This document shows, one piece after another, positions 6,188 through 13,998 of a stretch of 19,044 nucleotides of DNA. The stretch covers positions 1 to 19,044 of the forward strand of contig JAHYYK010000035.1 in the NCBI GenBank assembly GCA_019425005.1, in the 5' to 3' direction. How positions within the stretch are numbered: position 1 is the first letter of the stretch; each line of letters opens with the position of its first letter. This DNA is from Collinsella sp. (GTDB taxonomy: Bacteria > Actinomycetota > Coriobacteriia > Coriobacteriales > Coriobacteriaceae). Made by a program: the position numbers and the translations under genes. A model generated the notes under the pieces. The model was not told the origin of the DNA. It saw only the letters and a list, made by a program, of their open reading frames with translations, and searched no databases.

Positions 6188-8056
6188 CTAAGCGGCGACT
6201 TCGGCGCCCTTGCCCTCGTCGATAAAGAAGCGTTTGTACCAGATGAGGAAGGTCAGCGTGGTATAGATCTTGCGCTGGTTGAGCGCGCGGCCCTTAAAGT
6301 GATCGTCGAGCAGTTTCATGAGCGCATCGGTGTCAAAGAAATCAGCAGCCCACGGTGCGGTGAAGTATTCCTTTACGTAGTCGTAGTACTTTTGCTCGCG
6401 CAGCCAGAACTTGACCGGTACGGGGAAGCCCACCTTCTTGCGCGTTGCCCACTCGTCGGGCAGCGTGCGGTTGGCAGCGTGACGCAGAACGAGCTTGCAG
6501 CCTTCTTCGTTAACACGGTAGTTGGCGGGAATGTGCTCGGCAAACTCCATGACCTTCTTGTCCAGGAACGGGACGCGGAGCTCCAGAGAATGCGCCATGC
6601 ACATCTTGTCGGCCTTGAGCAGAATGTCGCCCGGCAGCCACATGTTCATATCCAGATACTGTTTCTTGGAAAGCTCGCAGCAGTCGGGAACCTGCTTGTA
6701 GTACTCGGCGCACATCTCGGCGGCGTTCTTGCCGGTGTCATAAGCGGGCTTGAGCACCTCGTCGACCTCGGAGGGATCGAACACCTTTGCCTGACCCACA
6801 TACCAGCGCTCGGGAACCTCGGCGCATTTCGTCAGGAAGTTGTGGCCCTTAAAGTAGGGGAGATGCTGAACGAGTGAGCCCAGGGCGCGACGTACGCCGA
6901 GCGGCACGCGCTTCTTAAAGGTGCGCATCTCGGGGGTGTCCTCGTACCACTCATAGCCGGCAAACAGTTCGTCGGCACCCTCGCCCGAAAGGACGACGGT
7001 GACCTCCTTGGAAGCCATCTGCGCCAGATAGTACAGCGGCACGCTGGACAGGTTCGATTGCGGCTCGTCCATGTGGTACTGGATATCGGGCAGTGCATCA
7101 AAGAACTCGTCGGCGGTAATCATCTTGCGCACGTTTTTGATGCCCAGCTTGTCGGAAAGCTCGGCGGCGTAGTTGGTCTCGTTGAAGTTCTTGTAATCGA
7201 AGCCGACAGAATACGTGGTGTCGGGCATGAGACAGGCGGCAATGTAGCTGGAATCGACACCGCCAGAAAGGAACGAGCCCACCTTAACATCGGCGATTCG
7301 GTGCGCAGCGACGCTTTCGTGCACGACCTTGTCGCACTCGTCCACGTACTCCTCGAAGGTCTTGGAGTTGTCGTCGGTGAAGTCGCAGCTCCAGTAACGC
7401 TTGATGTCCATGGTGTTGGTCGTCAGGTCATACGTAAAGCAATGCGCCGGGGCAAGCTTGAACACGCCCTTAAAGAAGGTCTCCTCCGTGGCGGGGAATT
7501 GCAGCGTCAGGTAGGGGCGCAGCGCGTCGTGGTTGACAGCCTTCTCAAACTTGGGATGGTCCAGGAAGCTCTTGATCTCGGAGCCAAACAGCAGCGAGCC
7601 ATCGGATGCCTGGTAGTAATAGAACGGCTTGATACCAAAGATGTCACGAGCACCAAAGAGTTTGTTCTTGTTCTGGTCGTGAATCACGAACGCGTACATG
7701 CCGCGCAGACGGTTGACCAGGTCCTCGCCCCACTCCTCGTAACCGTGTACCAGGACCTCGGTATCAGCGTTGCAGTGGAAGGCGTAGCCGGCCGCCTCCA
7801 GCTCGGCACGAAGCTCCTGGAAGTTGTAGATCTCTCCGTTGAAGACAATCGTGACCTTGCCGTCGTCGCTCGACATGGGCTGGGCTCCAGCTTCGGAAAG
7901 ATCGAGAATCGAAAGACGACGAAAACCAAGGGCAACGTTGTCGACGATATGCTGGCCGCCCATATCGGGACCACGGTGGATGATGCGATTCATCATGGCC
8001 GTGAGAACCAGCTCACTCTGTTCATCTGTACCGGTAAAACCGACAAAACCGCACAT
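6188..8056 (-). CDS. asnB: Asparagine synthetase, glutamine-hydrolysing
   Basis: Makes asparagine from aspartate, glutamine and ATP. The start at 8056 yields 622 residues beginning MCGFVGF; Cys2 becomes the N-terminal nucleophile of the class-II glutaminase domain after Met removal, so the longer open frame back to 8191 must be leader. A Shine-Dalgarno AAAGGA (8068-8063) sits 6 nt upstream. The glutaminase domain shows 'RGPD' (28-31), 'FNGEIYNF' (72-79) and 'GARDIFGIKPFYY' (135-147). The synthetase domain has the ATP pyrophosphatase loop 'SGGVDSS' (264-270) and 'LSGEGADELFAGY' in its middle. The leader has three strong dyads, one a terminator on this strand. The gene stands alone, divergent from the Mur ligase unit and followed by tRNA-Val. 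Confidence 0.95.
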   Translation of the reverse strand: MCGFVGFTGTDEQSELVLTAMMNRIIHRGPDMGGQHIVDNVALGFRRLSILDLSEAGAQPMSSDDGKVTIVFNGEIYNFQELRAELEAAGYAFHCNADTEVLVHGYEEWGEDLVNRLRGMYAFVIHDQNKNKLFGARDIFGIKPFYYYQASDGSLLFGSEIKSFLDHPKFEKAVNHDALRPYLTLQFPATEETFFKGVFKLAPAHCFTYDLTTNTMDIKRYWSCDFTDDNSKTFEEYVDECDKVVHESVAAHRIADVKVGSFLSGGVDSSYIAACLMPDTTYSVGFDYKNFNETNYAAELSDKLGIKNVRKMITADEFFDALPDIQYHMDEPQSNLSSVPLYYLAQMASKEVTVVLSGEGADELFAGYEWYEDTPEMRTFKKRVPLGVRRALGSLVQHLPYFKGHNFLTKCAEVPERWYVGQAKVFDPSEVDEVLKPAYDTGKNAAEMCAEYYKQVPDCCELSKKQYLDMNMWLPGDILLKADKMCMAHSLELRVPFLDKKVMEFAEHIPANYRVNEEGCKLVLRHAANRTLPDEWATRKKVGFPVPVKFWLREQKYYDYVKEYFTAPWAADFFDTDALMKLLDDHFKGRALNQRKIYTTLTFLIWYKRFFIDEGKGAEVAA

Positions 8057-8088
8057 GCAAGATCCTTTCTGCTGACGGCTCAGGTGTA

Positions 8089-8109
8089 CTGCCGCAAGGA
8101 TTGCGGCAG
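8089..8109 (-). promoter_or_regulatory. Perfect hairpin in the asnB 5' leader
   Basis: CTGCCGCAA (8089-8097) and TTGCGGCAG (8101-8109) form a perfect 9-bp stem with a 3-nt loop, ending 32 bp upstream of the asnB start codon. No T-run follows on either strand, so it is a stable leader hairpin or an operator, not a terminator. Confidence 0.5.
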
Positions 8110-8181
8110 CTGATGTCAAATAATCTTTACTATCATGCCAATCTTTTGTTTCGTGATAGGGCATAAGCGCCGAGCGAACCG

Positions 8182-8226
8182 AAAAAACCACGTCCCGATC
8201 TTCAGGCGAAGCGGCGGGACGTGGTT
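8182..8226 (-). terminator. Terminator-like hairpin upstream of asnB (possible attenuator)
   Basis: AACCACGTCCCG (8186-8197) is the exact reverse complement of 8215-8226, a 12-bp GC-rich stem. Read on the minus strand it is followed by TTTTTT (8187-8182, overlapping the stem end). It is a good intrinsic terminator that points toward asnB and lies about 130 nt before its start. No minus-strand gene lies upstream that would need it, so attenuation of an asnB leader transcript, or the end of a small RNA, are the obvious explanations. Confidence 0.6.
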
Positions 8227-8455
8227 GCGAACGCTATGTTAAAGAACAGCACCCAGATTTCCTTGGTTTTACACGGGGTGAACACTGTTGCCATTTATTA
8301 GACCACGGCACAGTCCATGCAATTTTTTAGAAGGCTGTGATGCGCGCAAGGTCAGGTGGCATATTAGGATGGTTGATAATACAGAATGTTTCATCGTTTC
8401 TGCCGCGGGACGCCTTCTGCCCTTTAAGGCTGAATTTAGCGAGAGAGGTCTTTGT

Positions 8456-9973
8456 ATGTCGAGTCCGACACAAGAGAAGCTAACTCTGATGCGCTATATA
8501 GAGTTGCTCGAGGAAGATGACCTTGTTGTTTCCAGACCGAGCGCTTCGTGCGACCAGCGCATTGAGTTTGCGACTGATGACTCGCGCCAGGTGCGTCCGG
8601 GCACGTTGTTTGTCTGCAAAGGCCGTGCGTTTAAGCGCGAGTACCTGCTTTCGGCAATCGCCGATGGCGCCGTGGCCTACGTTTCCGAGGTCGATTACGA
8701 TGTTGATCTTCCCGCGGTGATTGTGAGCGATATTCGTCGCACGCTCGCCGTGGTGGCAGATGCCTTTTATGGGCACCCGTCGGGTAAGGTGAAGGTCTGC
8801 GCCTTTACAGGCACCAAGGGCAAGTCGACCTGCAGCTTTTATCTGCGCGGCATCCTCGCCAACGAGGCCAAGCTTACGGGCTGTCATCGACCCGCTCTTA
8901 ATACGGGCATTGAGTTCGACGACGGCATCGAGACGGGCCCTTCCAAGCTGACGACCCCCGAATCCTTCCTGCTGCAGTCTCGCATCGCGCATGCTGCGGA
9001 GGCGGGTGCCCCGTGGCTGGTTATGGAGGCATCGAGTCAGGGCCTCAAATACGAGCGTACGGGCAAGATTGACTTTGAAGTCGGCGCCTTTACCAATATC
9101 GGCGAGGATCACATTTCGCCGATTGAGCATCCGACGCTCGAGGATTACTTTGCCAGCAAGCTCAAAATCTTCTTGCAGAGCCGTTTTGCCGTGGTCAATC
9201 TCGATATGGATAAGGTCGATCGCGTGCTCGAGGCGGCATCTCGTTGCGAACGTACGGTGACGTTCTCCCTGACCGACGAGCGTGCCGACGTGCTTGCGCT
9301 GGCGATTCGCAATGGCGACTGCGGCGTGGTGGCAACGGTGCGCACGCCCCGTTTTACGCGTGACATTGTGATTCCCACGCCGGTTAAGTTCAATGTGTCC
9401 AACGCGCTTGCCGCTATTGCCTGCGCCGAGGCCCTGGGCATTTCCGAAGAGGGTATCGTCCATGGCTTTGAGGGCGTCTTCGTTCCCGGTCGTATGGAGC
9501 TCTATCCGTCCGTATCGGGCAAAATCCTGGGCATCGTCGATTTTGCACATAACGGCATGAGCCTCGAGACACTCCTGCGCGACTTGCGCGAGAACTATCC
9601 CGAGCGCGAGCTGGCGGTTGTATTTGGCGCTACGGGCGGTAAGGGTGTCGATCGACGCACCACGATGGGCATCGCCGCTGGCAAGTATGCCGACCGAATC
9701 GTGATTACCGAGGATGACCCCGGCCCCGAGGATGTCGAGGACATCTGCGCCGAGATCGCGCGCAACGTTCAAGCGCAGGGAAATGATAACTGGCAAATCG
9801 TGACTGATCGCGTTGCCGCTATCGAGACTGCCGTGCGCGAAACTGTCCGTCCTGCCGTGGTCATCGTGACCGGTAAGGGCGAGGAAGAGTGTATGCTGCG
9901 CAAGAACGGACCCGAGCCTTGTGAGCGCGATGGTTCGATTCTCAAGCGCACCCTTGCGGCGTACGACGCCTAG
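8456..9973 (+). CDS. Mur ligase family protein, MurE-like (UDP-MurNAc-dipeptide:amino-acid ligase)
   Basis: ATP-dependent ligase of the family that adds the third amino acid to UDP-MurNAc-L-Ala-D-Glu in peptidoglycan synthesis. The ATG at 8456 has GAGAGAGG at 8441-8448 and gives 505 residues; the open frame runs back to 8288, but those residues look non-family. Visible features: an N-terminal UDP-binding domain ('FATDDSRQVRPGTLFVCKG', 38-56), P-loop 'GTKGKST' (119-125), 'LTTPES' (165-170), 'MEASSQGL' (190-197), a lysine near 235 in 'YFASKLKIF' fitting the carbamylated-Lys site, 'VPGRME' (343-348), 'DFAHN' (362-366) and 'FGATGGKGVDRR' (390-401). Where diaminopimelate-type MurE has DNPR, this protein has DDPG (420-423), so the added amino acid may differ. 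murI lies two genes on. Confidence 0.85.
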   Translation: MSSPTQEKLTLMRYIELLEEDDLVVSRPSASCDQRIEFATDDSRQVRPGTLFVCKGRAFKREYLLSAIADGAVAYVSEVDYDVDLPAVIVSDIRRTLAVVADAFYGHPSGKVKVCAFTGTKGKSTCSFYLRGILANEAKLTGCHRPALNTGIEFDDGIETGPSKLTTPESFLLQSRIAHAAEAGAPWLVMEASSQGLKYERTGKIDFEVGAFTNIGEDHISPIEHPTLEDYFASKLKIFLQSRFAVVNLDMDKVDRVLEAASRCERTVTFSLTDERADVLALAIRNGDCGVVATVRTPRFTRDIVIPTPVKFNVSNALAAIACAEALGISEEGIVHGFEGVFVPGRMELYPSVSGKILGIVDFAHNGMSLETLLRDLRENYPERELAVVFGATGGKGVDRRTTMGIAAGKYADRIVITEDDPGPEDVEDICAEIARNVQAQGNDNWQIVTDRVAAIETAVRETVRPAVVIVTGKGEEECMLRKNGPEPCERDGSILKRTLAAYDA

Positions 9974-10003
9974 ACCAGCCCCTTCTATGTAAACGGAGTG
10001 ACC

Positions 10004-10915
10004 ATGTCCCACAACATCCTGCCGACCGTTGCCGAGCTTTCGGGCGAGGTGCGCGAGCGCCTTGCCAAGGTCAAGTATGTCTTTACCGATCTGGACGCCA
10101 CGATGCTCGCCCCCGGCTCGTGTGTACTGCGCGATAACGACGGCAATCCCTCGACCAAGCTCGTCGAGGCGGTTGTCGCGCTCGCTCGTGCCGGCATCCA
10201 GGTGGTCCCCACCTCGGGTCGCAATCGCACCATGATCCATGAGGACGCCCGCGTGCTCGGCCTCAACTCCTACATCGGCGAGATGGGCGGCCTGGTCATG
10301 TACGACCTCAAGGCCAACGACTGGGAGTACCTGACGGGCGACATGCCCTACGACCCCGCCTGCGGTCTCACGCCGCACCAGGTGATCGAGCAGACCGGCG
10401 TGTGCGAGAAGATCCTTGCCCGCTGGCCGCACAAGATCGAATACCACAACGACATGTCGACCGGCTACAAGTACCGTGAGGTCACCGTCGGCATGCGCGG
10501 CGATGTGCCCGACGATGAGGTCCAGGCCATCCTGGACGAGGCCGGCTGCGGTCTGGTCTGGGCTTGCAACGGCCATCTGACTCACCTGTCCAAGCCGACG
10601 ACGCTCGAGCTTAATCGCGTCGAGGACGGCCGCGCCTTCAACATCAATCCGGCGGGTCTCAACAAAGGCGTTGCCATTGCGCGCTTCTGCGAGCACCTGG
10701 GGATCGAGCGCGAGGAGACGCTTGCGCTCGGCGACTCCGAGTCCGACTTCTACATGGCCGACCATGTTGGCATGTTCTGCCTGGTCGAGAACGGTCTGAC
10801 GAGCGCCGGTGCCCCGGAGTTCTTGGACGCCTGCGACAATGCCTATGTAACGCGCGGCAAGATTGTCGACGGTTGGGCGGCAACGGCCGAGCTGTTGGTC
10901 GCGGCCCGTTCGTAG
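10004..10915 (+). CDS. HAD-superfamily hydrolase (Cof/IIB-like phosphatase)
   Basis: Probable cytoplasmic phosphatase of unknown substrate, 303 residues. HAD motifs are in order: motif I 'FTDLDATM' with Asp29 and Asp31 (Ala replaces the usual Gly of DxDGT), motif II Thr70 in 'PTSGR', motif III Lys221 in 'LNKGVAIA', and motif IV 'GDSESD' with Asp244 and Asp248. The large region between II and III is the cap of subclass IIB enzymes (sugar-phosphate, phosphoglycolate or sucrose-phosphate phosphatases). Start chosen at the ATG 10004 with CGGAG (9994-9998); the GTG at 9998 overlaps this site. It sits 30 bp after the Mur ligase and 51 bp before murI, so a cell-wall or sugar-phosphate role is possible but unproven. 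Confidence 0.85.
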   Translation: MSHNILPTVAELSGEVRERLAKVKYVFTDLDATMLAPGSCVLRDNDGNPSTKLVEAVVALARAGIQVVPTSGRNRTMIHEDARVLGLNSYIGEMGGLVMYDLKANDWEYLTGDMPYDPACGLTPHQVIEQTGVCEKILARWPHKIEYHNDMSTGYKYREVTVGMRGDVPDDEVQAILDEAGCGLVWACNGHLTHLSKPTTLELNRVEDGRAFNINPAGLNKGVAIARFCEHLGIEREETLALGDSESDFYMADHVGMFCLVENGLTSAGAPEFLDACDNAYVTRGKIVDGWAATAELLVAARS

Positions 10916-10966
10916 CGCGACGCATCACGCATGGTCGCATTTTTCGAGAGAGAATCTGGTGAGGTA

Positions 10967-11851
10967 ATGTCCGATATCGATAATCTGGCCGGGGACACGC
11001 GTCCGATCGGCGTGTTCGACTCGGGCCTGGGCGGCTTAACGGTCGCGCGCGCGATCGCAACGGCGCTTCCGCACGAGTCCGTCTACTATTTCGGTGACAC
11101 AAAGCGCTGCCCTTATGGCACCCGCACCGAGGACGAGGTTCGCTCGTTTGCGCTGCAGGCGGGCCGCTGGCTATCGAGGCACGACGTTAAGATCATGGTC
11201 ATCGCCTGCAACACGGCGACCGCCGCGGCCTTGCGTCTGGCTCAGCAAGTGCTCGACGTTCCCGTGATCGGCGTGATCGCCCCGGGCGCACGCGCCGCCA
11301 TCAACAGCACGCGTACGCGCCGCGTGGGCGTGCTCGCCACCAACCTCACCATTCGCTCGGGCGCCTACACGCGCGCCATCCAGGATTTGGATGCTGGTGT
11401 CGATGTGTATGGCTGTCCGGCCTCGAGCTTTGTCGAGGTCGTCGAGCACGAGCTCGCCTCGGGCGCGCACCTGCAGGAGCAGTGGCTCGAGAACGAGGAT
11501 ATTTTTGATACGCCAGCCGTTCGCGCGCTGGTCGGCGCCACAGTCGAGCCGCTGCACGATCGCGGCATCGATACCGTGGTGCTCGGCTGTACGCACTTCC
11601 CGCTGCTGGTGGGTCCCATCCGCCATGCGCTGGGACCCGGGGTGCGCGTGGTGAGCTCCGCCGAGGAGACCACCCGCGAGCTGACCGATATCCTCACGCG
11701 CCGTGAGCAGCTGGCGGGCGATACCGCCGAGCCACAGCATCGCTTTGCCACCACGTCTGACAACATTGCCGAGTTTGCGGTGGCGGGTAGCTTTATCTTT
11801 GGCCAGCCGCTTAAAAGCATTGAGCATGTCGATATCGACGAACTCGGTTAG
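10967..11851 (+). CDS. murI: Glutamate racemase
   Basis: Interconverts L- and D-glutamate without cofactor, supplying D-Glu for peptidoglycan. From the ATG at 10967 (GAGG 10961-10964, close spacing) the protein has 294 residues. Family motifs: 'GVFDSGLGGLTV' with Asp18 (15-26), 'YFGDTKRCPYG' (41-51), first catalytic cysteine Cys81 in 'IACNTATA', and second catalytic cysteine Cys208 with His210 in 'LGCTHFPLL'. A start at 10931 would add 12 residues but has no ribosome site. Its place behind a MurE-like ligase fits a wall-precursor unit, and the murI-rph-rdgB order is common in Gram-positive bacteria. Confidence 0.95.
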   Translation: MSDIDNLAGDTRPIGVFDSGLGGLTVARAIATALPHESVYYFGDTKRCPYGTRTEDEVRSFALQAGRWLSRHDVKIMVIACNTATAAALRLAQQVLDVPVIGVIAPGARAAINSTRTRRVGVLATNLTIRSGAYTRAIQDLDAGVDVYGCPASSFVEVVEHELASGAHLQEQWLENEDIFDTPAVRALVGATVEPLHDRGIDTVVLGCTHFPLLVGPIRHALGPGVRVVSSAEETTRELTDILTRREQLAGDTAEPQHRFATTSDNIAEFAVAGSFIFGQPLKSIEHVDIDELG

Positions 11852-11904
11852 GCTCGCAATGTCGCCGGAGGCTTCGCCACATCTTTTGCCGAAAGGATAG
11901 TTCC

Positions 11905-12630
11905 ATGGAATACATGCAGGTCAACCGCGCCAACGGCCGCGCCGCAAACGAGCTGCGCCCCGTTAAGCTCACCCGCGGCGTCATGAAGTACGCCCACGGC
12001 TCGTGCCTGGCGGAGTTCGGCGACACGCGCGTACTGTGCGCCGCCACCATCGAGGAGGGTGTGCCGGGTTGGCGCAAGGGCGCCAAGGCCGGCTGGGTAA
12101 CGGCGGAATATGCGATGCTGCCGGCCTCGACCGGTAAACGCTGCAAGCGCGAGCATGCCAACCGCAAGGGCCGCTCCATGGAGATCGAGCGGCTTATCGG
12201 CCGCAGCCTGCGTACCGTCGTCAACATGAAGGCGCTCGGCGAGTACACCGTTACCGTCGACTGCGATGTGATCCAGGCCGATGGCGGCACGCGTACGGCG
12301 AGCATTACCGGTGCCTGGTTGGCGCTGCACGACGCCCTTGCCATGTGGGTCGAGGCGGGAAAACTCGAGCGCATCCCGCTCACGGGCCAGGTTGCCGCCA
12401 TTTCCATGGGCGTCGTCGACGGCAACACCCTGCTCGACTTGGATTATTCCGAGGACAGCCACGCCGAGGTCGACATGAACCTCGTCGCCACCGATTCCGG
12501 TGAGATGATCGAACTCCAGGGTACCGGCGAGCAGGCGCCCTTCGATCGCAAGCGTCTCAACGCCCTACTCGACCTGGGTGACAAGGGTATCGCCGAGCTC
12601 ATCGAGCTTCAGCGCCAAGCCCTCGCCTAA
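11905..12630 (+). CDS. rph: Ribonuclease PH
   Basis: Phosphorolytic 3'-5' exoribonuclease that trims tRNA 3' ends and takes part in rRNA turnover. The 241-residue length is typical. Motifs include 'AEFGDTRVLCAATIEEGVPGW' read from residue 36 in two overlapping parts, 'AEYAMLPAST' (68-77), 'RKGRSMEIERLIGRSLR' (88-104), the phosphate-binding 'DGGTR' (126-130) and the acidic metal site 'DLDYSED' with Asp178 and Asp184. Start at 11905 has GAAAGGA at 11891-11897; a second in-frame ATG at 11914 is less well placed. It follows murI by 53 bp and is closed by a terminator at 12631-12667. Confidence 0.95.
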   Translation: MEYMQVNRANGRAANELRPVKLTRGVMKYAHGSCLAEFGDTRVLCAATIEEGVPGWRKGAKAGWVTAEYAMLPASTGKRCKREHANRKGRSMEIERLIGRSLRTVVNMKALGEYTVTVDCDVIQADGGTRTASITGAWLALHDALAMWVEAGKLERIPLTGQVAAISMGVVDGNTLLDLDYSEDSHAEVDMNLVATDSGEMIELQGTGEQAPFDRKRLNALLDLGDKGIAELIELQRQALA

Positions 12631-12667
12631 CCTGCCAAAAAGGGACAGGTTTATTTTGGCAGGTTTT
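12631..12667 (+). terminator. Rho-independent terminator after rph
   Basis: CCTGCCAAAA (12631-12640) and TTTTGGCAGG (12654-12663) are perfect 10-bp arms around a 13-nt loop, directly after the rph stop, followed by TTTT. The loop contains GGGACAGG. It closes the Mur ligase-HAD-murI-rph unit. Confidence 0.85.
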
Positions 12668-12776
12668 ATCTGGGAAAACGTCGAAGTATAAGACTGCCGT
12701 TGATTGAGACGGGAGAGAGGCCGAAGTCCTCGTCGTCCTCAACTCGGCATTGCTATAGAGACAAAGGAGGCCAGCT

Positions 12777-13418
12777 ATGGCACTTGAGAAGATTGACATC
12801 GACACTCTCGACCCGGCGGCGACCATCGTCGTGGCAACCGGCAACGCCCATAAGCTCACCGAGATCGAGGCCATTTTGGGCAAGGTCATGCCCGAGGTGC
12901 GCTTTGTGGCGCTCGGTCAGCTGGGCGATTTTGAGGACCCCGAGGAAAACGGCACGACGTTTTTGGAGAACGCCATCATCAAGGCGCAGGCTGCCGTTGA
13001 GGAGACGGGCCTTATGGCCATCGCCGACGATTCTGGCTTGGTCGTCGACGCGCTGGACGGCGAGCCGGGCGTGTATAGCGCGCGCTATGCGGGCGTGCAT
13101 GGCGACGATGCCGCCAACAACGCCAAGCTTCTCGTTAACCTGGAAGGCGTGGCAGACGAGGATCGTACCGCGCGCTTTATGAGCGTCGTCGCGCTTATCG
13201 ATACGGACGGCCTGGTCACCTATGGCGAGGGCGCCTGCGAGGGCGTTATCGCGCACGAGGGCCGCGGCGATCACGGCTTTGGCTACGACCCGCTGTTCCT
13301 GCCGGTCGATACGCCGGGCAAGACCATGGCCGAGCTCACGACGGACGAGAAGAACGCCATCAGCCATCGTTTCCATGCGCTCGAGCATCTGTCCGCTAAG
13401 CTGACGGGCGAGGAGTAG
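12777..13418 (+). CDS. rdgB: Non-canonical purine NTP pyrophosphatase (RdgB/HAM1 family)
   Basis: Hydrolyses ITP, dITP and XTP to monophosphates, keeping deaminated purines out of DNA and RNA. The 213 residues show 'ATGNAHKLTEI' (20-30), 'ENGTTFLENAIIKA' (57-70), 'DDSGLVVDAL' (84-93) with acidic catalytic residues, 'PGVYSARYAG' (97-106), 'GFGYDPLF' (167-174) and 'SHRFHAL' (196-202). It has an excellent Shine-Dalgarno AAAGGAGG (12763-12770). An extended -10-like TGCTATAGA (12751-12759) lies just before it, which would give a very short leader. It is followed after 3 bp by dtd. Confidence 0.95.
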   Translation: MALEKIDIDTLDPAATIVVATGNAHKLTEIEAILGKVMPEVRFVALGQLGDFEDPEENGTTFLENAIIKAQAAVEETGLMAIADDSGLVVDALDGEPGVYSARYAGVHGDDAANNAKLLVNLEGVADEDRTARFMSVVALIDTDGLVTYGEGACEGVIAHEGRGDHGFGYDPLFLPVDTPGKTMAELTTDEKNAISHRFHALEHLSAKLTGEE

Positions 13419-13421
13419 GCC

Positions 13422-13868
13422 GTGCGTGCGGTGGTACAGCGCGTGCTCAACGCCGGCGTGACAGTCGACGGCGAGTGCGTGGGCCGTATTGGACGCGGCT
13501 ACCTGGTGCTGCTGGGCGTGGGCCACGGCGACACACGCGCCGAAGCCGACAAGCTGTGGGGCAAGCTCCGCGGGCTGCGTATCAACGAGGATGAGAACGG
13601 CAAGACCAACTTGGCGCTGGCGGATGTCGACGGCGAGGTGCTCGTGGTGTCGCAGTTCACGCTGTTTGCCGACTGCCGCCACGGCCGCCGTCCGTCGTTT
13701 ACGGACGCCGGCGCGCCCGATGTCGCTAACGAACTTTACGAGTACTTTCTGACACTCGTCGCTCAGGACGTTGAGCATGTGGCGCACGGTATCTTTGGCG
13801 CCGATATGAAGGTCGACCTGGTCAACGACGGTCCGTTCACCATCGTCCTCGACACCGATAGTCTGTAA
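13422..13868 (+). CDS. dtd: D-aminoacyl-tRNA deacylase
   Basis: Removes D-amino acids (and glycine from tRNA-Ala in well-studied members) from mischarged tRNAs. The 148-residue protein starts at GTG 13422 with GAGGAG (13410-13415) inside the end of rdgB, only 3 bp after its stop, so the two are probably translationally coupled. Key motifs are 'SQFTLFAD' (77-84) containing the SQFTL active-site strand, 'RRPSF' (89-93), and 'NDGPFTI' (135-141) carrying the Gly-cisPro chirality checkpoint. The C-terminus ends close to family length. A clear terminator is not visible after it, only a T-run at 13890-13895. Confidence 0.94.
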   Translation: MRAVVQRVLNAGVTVDGECVGRIGRGYLVLLGVGHGDTRAEADKLWGKLRGLRINEDENGKTNLALADVDGEVLVVSQFTLFADCRHGRRPSFTDAGAPDVANELYEYFLTLVAQDVEHVAHGIFGADMKVDLVNDGPFTIVLDTDSL

Positions 13869-13901
13869 GTAGTCAATTTGGGACCGGGCTTTTTTAGCTG
13901 C

Positions 13902-13931
13902 TTGCGTATGGCTGCAACAGGGTGCTATAGT
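13902..13931 (+). promoter_or_regulatory. Promoter of veg-ispE
   Basis: TTGCGT (13902-13907) and TATAGT (13926-13931) are separated by 18 bp, with TGC immediately before the -10 (extended -10). Transcription would start near 13938, leaving a leader of about 60 nt that contains the hairpin at 13952-13967. Confidence 0.6.
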
Positions 13932-13951
13932 ATTAGAGTTTTGTCTATCTT

Positions 13952-13971
13952 AGGGGTATTATCCCCTTTTT
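13952..13971 (+). terminator. Short leader hairpin with T-run before veg (possible attenuator)
   Basis: AGGGG (13952-13956) and CCCCT (13963-13967) pair around TATTAT and run into TTTTT (13967-13971). It lies between the promoter at 13902-13931 and the veg ribosome site (CTGGAGG, 13984-13990). It is short for a terminator, so it may attenuate only weakly. Confidence 0.4.
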
Positions 13972-13998
13972 GAATTGCACCCTCTGGAGGCCCTATTC

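Larger units (their letters stand above)
8057..8455. other. 399-bp divergent intergenic region with asnB leader structures
   Basis: No supported gene lies here. It holds, from the asnB side: a perfect 9-bp hairpin (8089-8109), an 8-bp dyad with a 14-bp centre (8130-8137/8152-8159) and a terminator-shaped hairpin facing asnB (8182-8226). TTGGCA (8141-8136, minus) is the best -35-like hexamer for asnB, but its -10 partner is poor. On the plus strand GATAAT (8375-8380) could be a -10 for the Mur ligase gene, without a clear -35. No canonical T-box motif (TGGNACC) is found. Confidence 0.5.

Noticed and set aside
8180..8455. T-box riboswitch for asnB
   Set aside because: The terminator fits, but no TGGNACC core or specifier stem could be found; kept as an unclassified leader.
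8480..10765. Very long open frame antisense to the Mur ligase and HAD genes
   Set aside because: It is the mirror of GC-rich coding codons; its translation has no family pattern and the plus-strand genes are unmistakable.
13829..13896. Terminator after dtd
   Set aside because: CGGTCC (13829-13834) and GGACCG (13881-13886) can pair before a T-run, but the loop is 46 nt and the left arm lies inside the gene.
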